A DNA stretch of 48,650 nt from an uncultured Bacillota bacterium (GTDB lineage Bacteria; Bacillota_I; Bacilli_A; RFN20; CAG-288). The notes below the pieces were generated by a model. The model was not told the origin of the DNA. It worked only from the letters and a program-made list of their open reading frames with translations, and did no database searches. The number at the start of each line of letters is the position of its first letter. Within the stretch, counting starts at the first letter, position 1. Made by a program: the position numbers and the translations under genes. Shown piece by piece: positions 26,018-34,233 of the stretch. Location: contig CASDVP010000006.1 of NCBI GenBank assembly GCA_949284445.1, positions 1 to 48,650 on the forward strand. The letters run 5' to 3'.

Positions 26018-27580
26018 TTATTTTGCAATTTGAATCGCTCTAGTTTCACGGATGACAGAGATCTTGATCTGACCTGGGAATTGTAACTCATTTTCAACGC
26101 GATCGCGAATTTGTATAGCCAAGACTTTAGCGTCTTCATCAGATATCTTATCAGGGACAACCATGACTCTGACATCACGCCCCGATTGAAGTGCGTAAGT
26201 GGTTTGAACACCCTCAAAGCTATTACAGATGGTTTCTAATTGTTCGAGTCTCTGGATATAAGTTTCTAATGTTTCACTTCTAGCGCCAGGTCTAGCAGCC
26301 GAGAGAGTATCGGCAGCAGTCACTAATTCGGAAATGAGATATTTCTTAGCGACATCGCCGTGGTGTGATTCGATAGCGTTAATGACTTGATCAGGCTCAC
26401 CAAACTTTTTCGCTAACTGGGCACCTAATTGAACGTGAGATCCCTCTTGTTCAGTATCGATAGCTTTTCCGATATCGTGAAGAAGACCAGCTCTTTTGGC
26501 CATCACTTGATCGATTCCTAATTCGCTAGCCATATAAGAAGCCAAGTGAGCGACTTGTATAGAGTGATCAAGGACATTTTGACCAAAAGAAGTACGATAT
26601 TTCAAACGTCCGATATAGGGTAATAATCCGAGGTTGATGCGAGGTAATCCAAGTTTAAAAATGGTCTGTTCGCCGATTCTTCTTAAAGAATCATCAAATT
26701 CTGCCGAGATTTTGGTGTATAAATCTTCAATTCTACCGGGTTGAATACGGCCATCTCTGATCAAAGCTTCAAGAGTCAATTTAGCCTTTTCTCTTCTGAT
26801 AGGATCAAAGCATGAGCAAGTGATGGTTTCAGGTGTATCGTCGATGATCAATGAGACACCGAATAAAGCTTCCATGGATTTGATATTACGGCCTTCTCTA
26901 CCGATGATACGGCCTTTCATCTCATCGCTAGGAAGAGCAATCGTGGAAGTAGAATGCTCATTTGTTACATCTTGGGCATATCTTTCCATCGCTAAACACA
27001 TGATGGATTTGGCTTTATCTACAGCTTGGGACTTAGCTTCTTCTTCCATCTGCTCTTTATAAAGAGCGATTCTCTTGGCTTCTTGTTCTTCAACTTTTGC
27101 CATCAAGATCGATTTAGCCTCTTCTTGAGATAACTTAGCAATTTTTTCTAGTTCTTGATTGATGCTTTCAAATCTTGATTGAACATCTTTTTCCTTCAAT
27201 TCCAAAGCAGCGACACGTTGTTCATACTCGCTCTTTTTATTTTCGAGAATATCTTCTCTTGTGGTGATGGATTCTTCTCTTTTATCAAGAGCAGTTTCTC
27301 TTTGATTGAGTTTGTTTTCATTTTGAACGACAAGAGCTTTTCTCTCTTCGATGTCTCTTTGAGCTTCTTGCTTTAAGCTTTCGACTTCTCTTCTACCTTC
27401 AGCTTTAGCATCAGCAATGATTTTATCCGCCTTATCATTAGCATCTGAAACGAGTTTCTCAGCATTATATTTGGCATTTTCATTCTTCTTTTTGGTGAAG
27501 AATTGAGAAACGAAATACGTGATGAGACCGCTGGCGATAAAAGCGACTATGCATAAAACGACACACATCCAGATTTCCAT
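26018..27580 (-). CDS. rny: Ribonuclease Y
   Basis: RNase Y is the membrane-anchored endonuclease that starts mRNA decay in many Gram-positive bacteria. The 520-residue protein has an N-terminal membrane helix (MCVVLCIVAFIASGLITYF), a long coiled coil rich in Glu, Lys and Gln to about residue 190, a KH domain (KGRIIGREGRNIKSME) and an HD domain (DHSIQVAHLA, LLHDIGKAID, ESHHGD). The ATG at 27580 follows AAAGGGG by eight bases. An upstream in-frame start eight codons earlier would overlap that site and is rejected. Confidence 0.97.
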   Translation of the reverse strand: MEIWMCVVLCIVAFIASGLITYFVSQFFTKKKNENAKYNAEKLVSDANDKADKIIADAKAEGRREVESLKQEAQRDIEERKALVVQNENKLNQRETALDKREESITTREDILENKKSEYEQRVAALELKEKDVQSRFESINQELEKIAKLSQEEAKSILMAKVEEQEAKRIALYKEQMEEEAKSQAVDKAKSIMCLAMERYAQDVTNEHSTSTIALPSDEMKGRIIGREGRNIKSMEALFGVSLIIDDTPETITCSCFDPIRREKAKLTLEALIRDGRIQPGRIEDLYTKISAEFDDSLRRIGEQTIFKLGLPRINLGLLPYIGRLKYRTSFGQNVLDHSIQVAHLASYMASELGIDQVMAKRAGLLHDIGKAIDTEQEGSHVQLGAQLAKKFGEPDQVINAIESHHGDVAKKYLISELVTAADTLSAARPGARSETLETYIQRLEQLETICNSFEGVQTTYALQSGRDVRVMVVPDKISDEDAKVLAIQIRDRVENELQFPGQIKISVIRETRAIQIAK

Positions 27581-27779
27581 AATTTTACCCCTTTCTACGC
27601 ACATACAAAAAATCAGTTTCTTTAATAAAAAACCGATTGGATTATATAAAAGATCTAAATATTCAAGAACGACTTATAAACAAAAATCTTGAAAGTAAAT
27701 CTTGTATATTAAAGTATAAACAAAAGTTTATACGACTTTATTATAAACTAAAATTTTGCTAGTAGTTAGAAAATAAAAA

Positions 27780-27812
27780 ATAAAAAAGAGAGGCGCTTAA
27801 TCACCTCTCTTC
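27780..27812 (-). terminator. Terminator after recA
   Basis: On the minus strand AGAGAGG and CCTCTCT enclose a 10-base loop, followed by a run of T. It ends the pgsA-pncC-recA transcript before rny. Confidence 0.85.
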
Positions 27813-27827
27813 GTAGAAACAAGTTGC

Positions 27828-28877
27828 TTATTCGTTAACAGCAGCATTTTCAGCACTTTTTGGGCTGATAGCTTCTTTGACTCGGCTTTCTATTTCAGCC
27901 GCTAATTCAGGATTATCTTTAAACCATTTATACACGGAAGTGATGCCTTGACCGAGCCTTTCACCTTCATAAGAAAACCAAGAGCCAGACTTTTCAATGA
28001 TGTTATAATCAACAGCCAACTGCACTAATTCGTGTTCATGAGAAATACCTTTGCCGAAGATCAATTCAATCTTGCAGTTTCTATATGGTGGAGCGACCTT
28101 ATTCTTTACTATCTTAACATTAACGATATTTCCAATATATTTGTCGCCTTCTTTGATCTGATCAGCGCGACGGATTTCGATTCGAATCGTTGCGTAGAAT
28201 TTTAAAGCTCTACCACCGGTAGTGGTTTCGGGATTTCCATACATCACACCGACTTTTTCTCTCAATTGATTGATAAATATAACGGTGCAGTTAGATTTAG
28301 ATAAGATACCAGCTAATTTTCTCAATGCTTTTGACATCAATCTTGCTTGTAAACCGACAGAAGAATCTTCAAAAGTACCTTCTAATTCTGCTTTTGGCAC
28401 TAGAGCGGCGACAGAATCGACGACGATCATATCGATGGCATTTGACTTAGCTAACATGTCAACGATCTCTAACGCTTGCTCACCATAATCAGGTTGGGAA
28501 AGGATAAGATTATTGATATCAACGCCAAGAACTTTGGCATAATCAGGATCAATCGCGTGTTCAGCATCGACGAAAGCAGCTCTACCGCCATACTTTTGCA
28601 CCTGGGCTATCGCTTCTAAAGCTAAAGTGGTTTTACCAGATGATTCTGGACCATAGATCTCGATGATTCTTCCTCTTGGATAACCGCCAACACCTAATGC
28701 AGCATCCAGTAATAAAGAACCGGATGGGACAGCTTGCACATCAACGCTTGGTGCTTCGCCCATTTTCATGATGATGCCTTTATCATTGAAATAATTGCGG
28801 ATATCCTTCATCGTTGCTTCGATGAGCTGATCTTTTGAAGAATCAATTTTAGTTTCTGTCTGTTTCTTTTTATCCAT
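27828..28877 (-). CDS. recA: Recombinase RecA
   Basis: RecA forms the filament for homologous strand exchange and SOS induction. The 349-residue product has Walker A GPESSGKT at 76-83, Walker [16 protein letters not shown] sequence ([18 protein letters not shown]), loop 2 [20 protein letters not shown] and a C-terminal tail. The ATG at 28877 follows AAAGG; the TTG six codons upstream is rejected. It is preceded by pncC as in Bacillus. I see no clear SOS box in the short gap upstream, which fits transcription from upstream genes. Confidence 0.98.
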   Translation of the reverse strand: MDKKKQTETKIDSSKDQLIEATMKDIRNYFNDKGIIMKMGEAPSVDVQAVPSGSLLLDAALGVGGYPRGRIIEIYGPESSGKTTLALEAIAQVQKYGGRAAFVDAEHAIDPDYAKVLGVDINNLILSQPDYGEQALEIVDMLAKSNAIDMIVVDSVAALVPKAELEGTFEDSSVGLQARLMSKALRKLAGILSKSNCTVIFINQLREKVGVMYGNPETTTGGRALKFYATIRIEIRRADQIKEGDKYIGNIVNVKIVKNKVAPPYRNCKIELIFGKGISHEHELVQLAVDYNIIEKSGSWFSYEGERLGQGITSVYKWFKDNPELAAEIESRVKEAISPKSAENAAVNE

Positions 28878-28911
28878 AGAATTAGTACCTTTCAAATATT
28901 ATTAAATGATT

Positions 28912-29391
28912 TTAGAGATTTTGTTCACCGAAATAATTAATTTTTTCATAAATAGTTTTAAAAGCAAAATCGACGACTTTTTCTCTGATGACTTCTCTTG
29001 TGCCAGTCAAATTCAATTTATAAACATAGAGATTATTTTTGATGATCAATCCGACATAAACCAGGCCGATATCTTTGCCTTCGCTAGCGGTTGGGCCAGC
29101 ATTTCCAGTGAAAGAAACTGTGATATCTGAAGAGAAATAATTGCTAGCATTTAAAGCCATTTCGCGTGCGCATTCTTTTGAAATAGCACCATATGTATCG
29201 ATAGTCTCTTTGCTGACGCCTAATTTTTCTTTGATCTCATCAGTATATGTGACGATGGCACCTTTAAACACTTCACTAGCTCCCGGAATGCTTGTGAAGG
29301 TTGATGCAAAAAGACCGCCGGTCAAACTTTCACAGCTAGCTAAAGAAAGATGATTGTTTTTTAACAGTTCTAATAAATCTTGATGTTTCAT
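28912..29391 (-). CDS. pncC: Nicotinamide-nucleotide amidase PncC (CinA C-terminal domain only)
   Basis: PncC deamidates NMN to nicotinate mononucleotide in pyridine nucleotide salvage. The 159-residue protein has the domain motifs SLASCESLTGGLFASTFTSI, PGASEVFKGAIVTY, GAISKECAREMA and SFTGNAGPTASEG. The N-terminal MoaB-like domain of full CinA (about 400 residues) is absent, so this is the stand-alone form. The start at 29391 lies right after the pgsA stop. Its place between pgsA and recA is that of cinA in B. subtilis. Confidence 0.92.
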   Translation of the reverse strand: MKHQDLLELLKNNHLSLASCESLTGGLFASTFTSIPGASEVFKGAIVTYTDEIKEKLGVSKETIDTYGAISKECAREMALNASNYFSSDITVSFTGNAGPTASEGKDIGLVYVGLIIKNNLYVYKLNLTGTREVIREKVVDFAFKTIYEKINYFGEQNL

Positions 29392-29392
29392 A

Positions 29393-30031
29393 TTATTTCC
29401 CATCTTTTAAGACTTCTATATTTTGTTTGAAGTAAATGATACCTGAGACTAGAGAAGCTAAGAGTGCTAGAGCAGCTAAAACATTAGTGATGACATAAGT
29501 GTATTCAAAATTACCTAAACCATTCATATCAAAATAATTAAAAGGAAAACCGTTGAGGAAGATGATAGGGATGACGATCATCTGTAAGACAGTCTTTATT
29601 TTTCCATAGATGTTAGCAGCTAATACTTTTCCTTGAGAAGTAGCTACCATTCTTAGGCCATCGACTGCTAAATCTCTTCCGATGAAGAGAACAGTCATGA
29701 TGGGATAAAGATAAAAATGACCTTCAGTTGTTATCCTGGTAGTCAAAAGAATTAAAGAGGAATCCACTAGGAATTTATCAGCTAAAGGATCCATGAATTT
29801 ACCAAAATTAGTGATGAGATTTCTTGATCTAGCTATATGTCCATCAACAGCATCAGTTATCGAGCCTAAGATAAATACAGCTGCACAAACTAAGTCGATC
29901 CAAGTGAAGCCAGTAGTTCCTAATAAAGGAGCAAATTGACTAGAATTAGGCAAAAATGATAAGCAAAAGATAATGATTATTACGAAAGCGAAAAAGAATC
30001 TGGTGATCGTTATCCTATTTGGTGTATTCAT
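29393..30031 (-). CDS. pgsA: CDP-diacylglycerol-glycerol-3-phosphate 3-phosphatidyltransferase
   Basis: This membrane enzyme makes phosphatidylglycerophosphate for phosphatidylglycerol synthesis. The CDP-alcohol transferase motif is complete (DAVDGHIARS, then NFGKFMDPLADK, giving DGxxAR-x8-GxxxDxxxD). Five or so membrane helices span the 212 residues. The ribosome site AAAGGAGATGT is strong. It follows rnpB directly, so its leader begins at the end of the RNase P RNA. Confidence 0.95.
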   Translation of the reverse strand: MNTPNRITITRFFFAFVIIIIFCLSFLPNSSQFAPLLGTTGFTWIDLVCAAVFILGSITDAVDGHIARSRNLITNFGKFMDPLADKFLVDSSLILLTTRITTEGHFYLYPIMTVLFIGRDLAVDGLRMVATSQGKVLAANIYGKIKTVLQMIVIPIIFLNGFPFNYFDMNGLGNFEYTYVITNVLAALALLASLVSGIIYFKQNIEVLKDGK

Positions 30032-30057
30032 ACATCTCCTTTCAATGTTTTTTGTGA

Positions 30058-30404
30058 GTACCGACCCTATAAGCCATGTTATGTCTAGGATGAAAATTTA
30101 TCTAAGTGTTTTACACTTGCCATCCGCAGTTCGTTTCCCGCTTCTGACTTCCCTCACCTTGATTAGGTTTCTCGCTTGTGGGGCTTTCCTACGTTGCATT
30201 CCTGTCATTTCTAACAGGTTCGTCACTGTGGAGCTTTTATAGGGAAGACATCCTGCCGAAGTTTAGATTCTTCCCAGCCGTTTGGACTCCTCCTCCCCAA
30301 AGTTATTTTTTCCTTTGGCGCAATCACTGCTTTCATCACAGAAAGCGCGAGCATGGACTTTCCTCAAAGAGCTCAAGGCTCCCTGCATTCATCTAGGCCG
30401 GCTA
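30058..30404 (-). ncRNA. rnpB: RNase P RNA, bacterial type B
   Basis: The catalytic RNA that trims tRNA 5' ends. On the minus strand the universal segments appear in order: GAGGAAAGTCCATGCTCGC near 30345-30363, CCACAGTGACGAA, CAAGCGAGAAACC and, close to the 3' end, ACATGGCTTATAG. The outer P1 helix is plausible between GCCGGCCT at 30396-30403 and AGGGTCGGT near 30059-30067. About 347 nt, slightly shorter than the B. subtilis RNA. It lies between gpsB and pgsA; the gpsB-rnpB neighbourhood is as in Bacillus. Ends are approximate. TATACA at 30411-30416 is a possible -10, without a good -35. Confidence 0.95.
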
Positions 30405-30418
30405 TTATATTGTATAAC

Positions 30419-30781
30419 TTATTCGATCGTATTGGGATTTATTCCTGCTTTATTTAATGCTTTTTCTAATGCAGAGATGCGCTTTAGCAACTCTAAATTG
30501 TTCAAAGAAGCATCTTGATTAGTGCTGATACCTGCTAAACGTGATTTCAACGCGGCTTTTTCATTTTCAGCTTCGGAGAGCTGAGAATCTAAAAGTGTCA
30601 CTTTATTAGTCAGTTCATTGATTGTTTTATTGGTTTCATTCATGTATTGTTCAAAAGTTTCGTAATCTTTAATGACTAAATCCAAAAAAGAATCGACTTG
30701 TAAAGCATCATATCCAGGTTTAGTGCCTTCAAAAGTTTTGTGATAGATTTTATTAGAATCTAATAATAATTTGACTGACAT
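30419..30781 (-). CDS. gpsB: GpsB/DivIVA-domain cell division protein
   Basis: GpsB links penicillin-binding proteins with the division and elongation machinery at the septum. The N-terminal DivIVA-like domain is clear (DSNKIYHKTFEGTKPGYDAL, then QVDSFLDLVIKDYETF). A coiled coil follows (residues about 40-80, NETNKTINELTNKV) and then a short helical C-terminal oligomerisation segment. Length 120 is near the GpsB norm and shorter than DivIVA. The ribosome site AAGAGGTG and a TATAAT (30823-30828) lie upstream. Its position next to rnpB favours GpsB over DivIVA. Confidence 0.88.
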   Translation of the reverse strand: MSVKLLLDSNKIYHKTFEGTKPGYDALQVDSFLDLVIKDYETFEQYMNETNKTINELTNKVTLLDSQLSEAENEKAALKSRLAGISTNQDASLNNLELLKRISALEKALNKAGINPNTIE

Positions 30782-30844
30782 AGCACACCTCTTTCTTACA
30801 CAATACTTTTATATTATAAAGTAATTTATTAAATTATAAACTTC

Positions 30845-31238
30845 AAAAAAGAATATTTATAAATATCCATAGCGCGATGAAACAACTGATTTTTTATAAG
30901 TTTTAATGCTGCATAAAACTGATTCTGGCAAATCAACGTTTACGTTTAATGATTTTATTAAAAGTTAAGAAATAGTCTGTGAATAGCAAAAATTTAAACC
31001 GTTTTCTTTCATTGATTTAATTAAAGAACAAATGGAGACAAGTCCTTATGTGGGCTCTCATTAAATTTTTTATTCTATGTCTATCCTTTTTTCTTGCAAA
31101 TCAAATATTTAAATGGAATATTAAAGTATCAAATAATACGTATATAGTTAAACAAATTTGCTCTAATACAAAACTTTGCTTTTTAAATGCTTCGTCTTTA
31201 ACTTTAACAGCACATCTTGCTACTAAGGTTGTATGATC
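30845..31238. other. AT-rich stretch without a supported gene
   Basis: A 62-codon hydrophobic frame at 31048-31236 (+) has no ribosome site and no recognisable family, so I do not call it a gene. No hairpin with a T run and no RNA gene seen. Confidence 0.4.
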
Positions 31239-31876
31239 TTGATTATAGTATATGAGTTAACAAAGGCAAATTATAGTAAAAAGCCATTTGGGTTTAAAGC
31301 ATCAATTGCTTGAATTTATAGTTAAATGATTGTGGTATTTTTGTAGTACATGGCAAGGATAATTCAGGTAAAACGACTTTTCTAAAATTATTTGATCAAA
31401 CTCTTTCACCGACTGCCGGCAAAATCTATTATTCTTCAGGCAAAAAGCAAATAGATAAGAGACATATATTTTCCATTCACGAATGGGGCTTCATTTTTAG
31501 AAAAATTAAGTGTTTTAGATAACATCCGATTGTTAAGTAAAAACAGAAATTGGTAAAAAAATATTTTAGGGTTATTTAGCAGTGTTGGATTACATAAATC
31601 TGAAGAAGAATTCAGCTTAAGTCATTATTAAATCTAGGCTTTGGTCAAGCTAAACAAAAGCTGATTTTGATGTTTCTGTTTATGTTGAATTTCTTGGCTA
31701 GTCTACTGCTTTCATTAGCAGTAACAGCTATATTTAATACGATAGCTAACTCCTCTTATTCTTTATTTGCTTTAACAATCAGTGGTTTTAATCTCTTATG
31801 GTTATTTGTCATAACAATGGTTGCTCTGCTCAGTTCAATTTACCGAAGAAAAATTAATGATAAATATCATTTATAA
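31239..31876 (+). pseudogene. Decayed ABC transporter ATP-binding gene
   Basis: Fragments in different frames line up in ABC order: VYELTKANYSKKPFGFKASIA (split by a stop), then VVHGKDNSGKTTFLKLFDQTL with a Walker A, then HEWGFIF, then in another frame FLEKLSVLDNIRLLSKNRN, LFSSVGLHKSEEEFSL and a degenerate signature (LGFGQAKQK). A Walker B is not found. The tail from 31667 is open and strongly hydrophobic with two membrane segments, perhaps the remains of a fused permease. At least three stops or frameshifts lie in the ATPase part, so it cannot make a working protein. Confidence 0.75.
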
Positions 31877-32062
31877 ACAATATTGCCATTACAAAAATAT
31901 AAAAATGTTAAATAAATATTATGAAATTATTTAAAAATCTTTGCGCGATGTGCGCTTGTTTTTAGATGATTTTAGGAGAAACGTGCAACTGAAAATTCTC
32001 ATTATTTTTATTTTTTGCCTTAAATGCTTGACATGTAAATTTCAAATGAGCATTTGTAGATA

Positions 32063-32076
32063 TGTAAGCGCTTATA
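32063..32076 (+). promoter_or_regulatory. CcpA cre-like site upstream of the alcohol dehydrogenase promoter
   Basis: TGTAAGCGCTTATA matches the cre pattern TGWNANCGNTNWCA with one mismatch. It ends eight bases before the -35 box. In B. subtilis, cre sites upstream of -35 (ackA, pta) serve activation by CcpA. Confidence 0.65.
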
Positions 32077-32084
32077 AGAACTGA

Positions 32085-32113
32085 TTGAAAAGTTATTTTT
32101 TTACACATATAAT
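32085..32113 (+). promoter_or_regulatory. Sigma-A promoter of the alcohol dehydrogenase gene
   Basis: TTGAAA (32085-32090) and TATAAT (32108-32113) with a 17-base spacer, 26 bases before the start codon. Confidence 0.85.
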
Positions 32114-32139
32114 CTAAATGGTAATTGGAGGTGGATAAA

Positions 32140-33315
32140 ATGAGATTTACATTACCAAGAGATGTCTATTATGGTCAAGATTCTTTAGCAGAACTCAAAC
32201 ATATCAAAGGTCATAAAGCAATCATCGTCACTGGTGGTCATGCTATGCAAAAATTTGGTTTCTTAAAGACTGTTGAAGAATATCTTAAGGAAGCTGGATT
32301 AGAAGTCAGAACTTTTGAAGGCGTCGAAAACGATCCTACTATCGGAACTGTTATGCGTGGTGCTGAAGCGATGAGAGAATTTGAGCCTGATTGGATTGTT
32401 GCTTTAGGCGGTGGTTCTCCTATCGATGCTGCAAAGGCTATGTGGGTTTTCTATGAATATCCTGATTCAAAGTTCGATGATTTAGTCGCAGGAAAATGGC
32501 CTGAATTAAGAAAGAAGGCTAGATTTATCGCTATTGGTTCTACATCTGGAACTGCTACCGAAGTCACTGCTTTCGCTGTTATCACTGATCCTGATAAAGG
32601 TATTAAATATCCTCTTGCTAATTATGAGATCACTCCTGATATCGCTATTGTTGATCCTGCATTACCGCAAACCATGCCAAAGAATACAACTGCTTTCACT
32701 GGTATGGATGCTCTCACCCATGCAACTGAAGCTTATGTATCCTTATTCCATTCCGATTTCACCGATCCTTTAGCCTTACATGCAATCGATATGATCATCA
32801 AGAATATGATCTTATCTTATAATGGCGATAAAGAAGCAAGAGCTAATATGCACTATGCACAATGCTTAGCTGGTATGGCATTCTCTAATGCTCTATTAGG
32901 TATCACTCACTCTTTAGCTCATAAGACTGGTGCTGCTTTCTCAACTGGTCATGTCCCACATGGTGAAGCTAACGCTATGTATTTACCTCACGTCATCGAA
33001 TTTAATTCCAAAGATCCAGTGACTTTAAAGAGATATGCTCATATCGCTGATTTCTTACATCTCGGTGGACATACCGATGAAGAAAAAGTTGAGAACTATA
33101 TCGCTGAAATTCGCAAATTGAATAAAGAGATGAACATTCCTGATGGCTTAAAAGCTTTCGGTGTTCATGAAGATGAATTCTTGAAAAAATTACCTGTCAT
33201 CGCTCATAATGCTGTCTTAGATGCTTGCACACCTGAGAATCCTCGTAAAGTCGATGATGAGACTATGGCGAAGATCCTTAAATGCTGCTACTACAACACT
33301 AAGGTAGATTTCTAA
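32140..33315 (+). CDS. Iron-containing alcohol dehydrogenase
   Basis: Reduces aldehydes to alcohols with NAD(P)H during fermentation, or the reverse. The 391-residue protein has the Fe-ADH signature: VALGGGSPIDAAKAMWVFYE for the nucleotide, GSTSGTATEVTAFAV, and metal ligands in GMDALTHATEAYVS and SLAHKTGAAFSTGHVPHG. The start at 32140 follows GGAGGTG; an earlier in-frame ATG would overlap that site. It has its own strong promoter with a cre-like site and is followed by nfnA after a hairpin, so redox genes are grouped. The aldehyde substrate cannot be fixed from sequence. Confidence 0.92.
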   Translation: MRFTLPRDVYYGQDSLAELKHIKGHKAIIVTGGHAMQKFGFLKTVEEYLKEAGLEVRTFEGVENDPTIGTVMRGAEAMREFEPDWIVALGGGSPIDAAKAMWVFYEYPDSKFDDLVAGKWPELRKKARFIAIGSTSGTATEVTAFAVITDPDKGIKYPLANYEITPDIAIVDPALPQTMPKNTTAFTGMDALTHATEAYVSLFHSDFTDPLALHAIDMIIKNMILSYNGDKEARANMHYAQCLAGMAFSNALLGITHSLAHKTGAAFSTGHVPHGEANAMYLPHVIEFNSKDPVTLKRYAHIADFLHLGGHTDEEKVENYIAEIRKLNKEMNIPDGLKAFGVHEDEFLKKLPVIAHNAVLDACTPENPRKVDDETMAKILKCCYYNTKVDF

Positions 33316-33337
33316 AAGTAAGTAAAAAAAAGAGCAT

Positions 33338-33369
33338 AATAGTCTGGAAAATTATTTCCGGACTATTTT
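33338..33369 (+). terminator. Hairpin after the alcohol dehydrogenase gene
   Basis: AATAGTCTGGAAA and TTTCCGGACTATT enclose ATTA, with one G-T pair. Only a short T run (TTTT) follows, so some read-through into nfnAB is likely. No separate promoter for nfnA is evident in the 74-base gap. Confidence 0.7.
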
Positions 33370-33389
33370 GCATATTAAAAGGAGGCAGC

Positions 33390-34232
33390 ATGTTTAAAAT
33401 AGTAAGTAAAGATGCTCTTAATCCATCAGTCACTAGGATGAATATTGAAGCACCTCTTATCGCTAAAAAAGCTAAAGCAGGTCAATTCATCATTTTAAGA
33501 GTCGATGAAGATGGAGAAAGAATACCGCTGACTGTCGCTGGAACCGATGAACAGAATGGGACAGTAGAAATCATATATCAAGTCGTCGGTGCAACCACTG
33601 AAGAATTAAATCACAAGAATGTCGGTGATTATTTAGCTGATTTTGTAGGTCCTTTAGGTAAACCTACTGAATTAGAAGGCTATAAAAATGTCGCCGTCAT
33701 AGGTGGAGGTGCTGGTTGTGCTATCGCTCTTCCAGAAGCAAGGGCATTACATAAATTAGGTGCGAGAGTCACTTCAATTGTCGGCTTCAGAAACAAAGAT
33801 TTAGTCATTCTTGAAAATGAATTTATAGAATGCTCTGATCAATTTGTCAGAATGTCTGATGATGGTTCATGGGGAGAACATGGACTTGTCACTAACGCTT
33901 TGGAAAAATTGATCTTAGCAGGTGAAAAATTTGATTGTGTGATCGCAATCGGACCTTTGATCATGATGAAATTTGTTTGTGAATTGACAAAGAAATACAA
34001 TATCAAAACCATTTGTTCAATGAACCCGATTATGATCGATGGCACTGGAATGTGTGGATGCTGCCGTGTCATGGTCGGTGGAAAAATGAAATTTGCTTGT
34101 GTCGATGGTCCTGATTTTGATGGACATGAGATCGATTTTGATTCTGCTATGTTAAGAAATACCATGTATCGTCCGTGGGAAAGACACAAGTATGAAGAAA
34201 CTTGTAATCTCTTTAAACAGGAGGTGAAATAA
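33390..34232 (+). CDS. nfnA: NADH-dependent ferredoxin:NADP+ oxidoreductase, small subunit
   Basis: NfnA is the NAD(H)-side flavoprotein of the electron-bifurcating transhydrogenase NfnAB, which makes NADPH from NADH and reduced ferredoxin. The 280-residue product has an N-terminal flavin domain (AGQFIILRVDEDGERIPLTVA), an NAD domain (VAVIGGGAGCAIALPEARAL) and a C-terminal 2Fe-2S motif (DGTGMCGCCRVMVGGKMKFACVDGP). AGGAGG lies before the ATG. One base separates its stop from nfnB. The related sulfide dehydrogenase subunit SudB is an alternative name in older annotation. Confidence 0.93.
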   Translation: MFKIVSKDALNPSVTRMNIEAPLIAKKAKAGQFIILRVDEDGERIPLTVAGTDEQNGTVEIIYQVVGATTEELNHKNVGDYLADFVGPLGKPTELEGYKNVAVIGGGAGCAIALPEARALHKLGARVTSIVGFRNKDLVILENEFIECSDQFVRMSDDGSWGEHGLVTNALEKLILAGEKFDCVIAIGPLIMMKFVCELTKKYNIKTICSMNPIMIDGTGMCGCCRVMVGGKMKFACVDGPDFDGHEIDFDSAMLRNTMYRPWERHKYEETCNLFKQEVK

Positions 34233-34233
34233 T

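Noticed and set aside
31048..31236. Small hydrophobic protein of 62 residues
   Set aside because: No ribosome site, biased AT-rich composition and no recognisable family.
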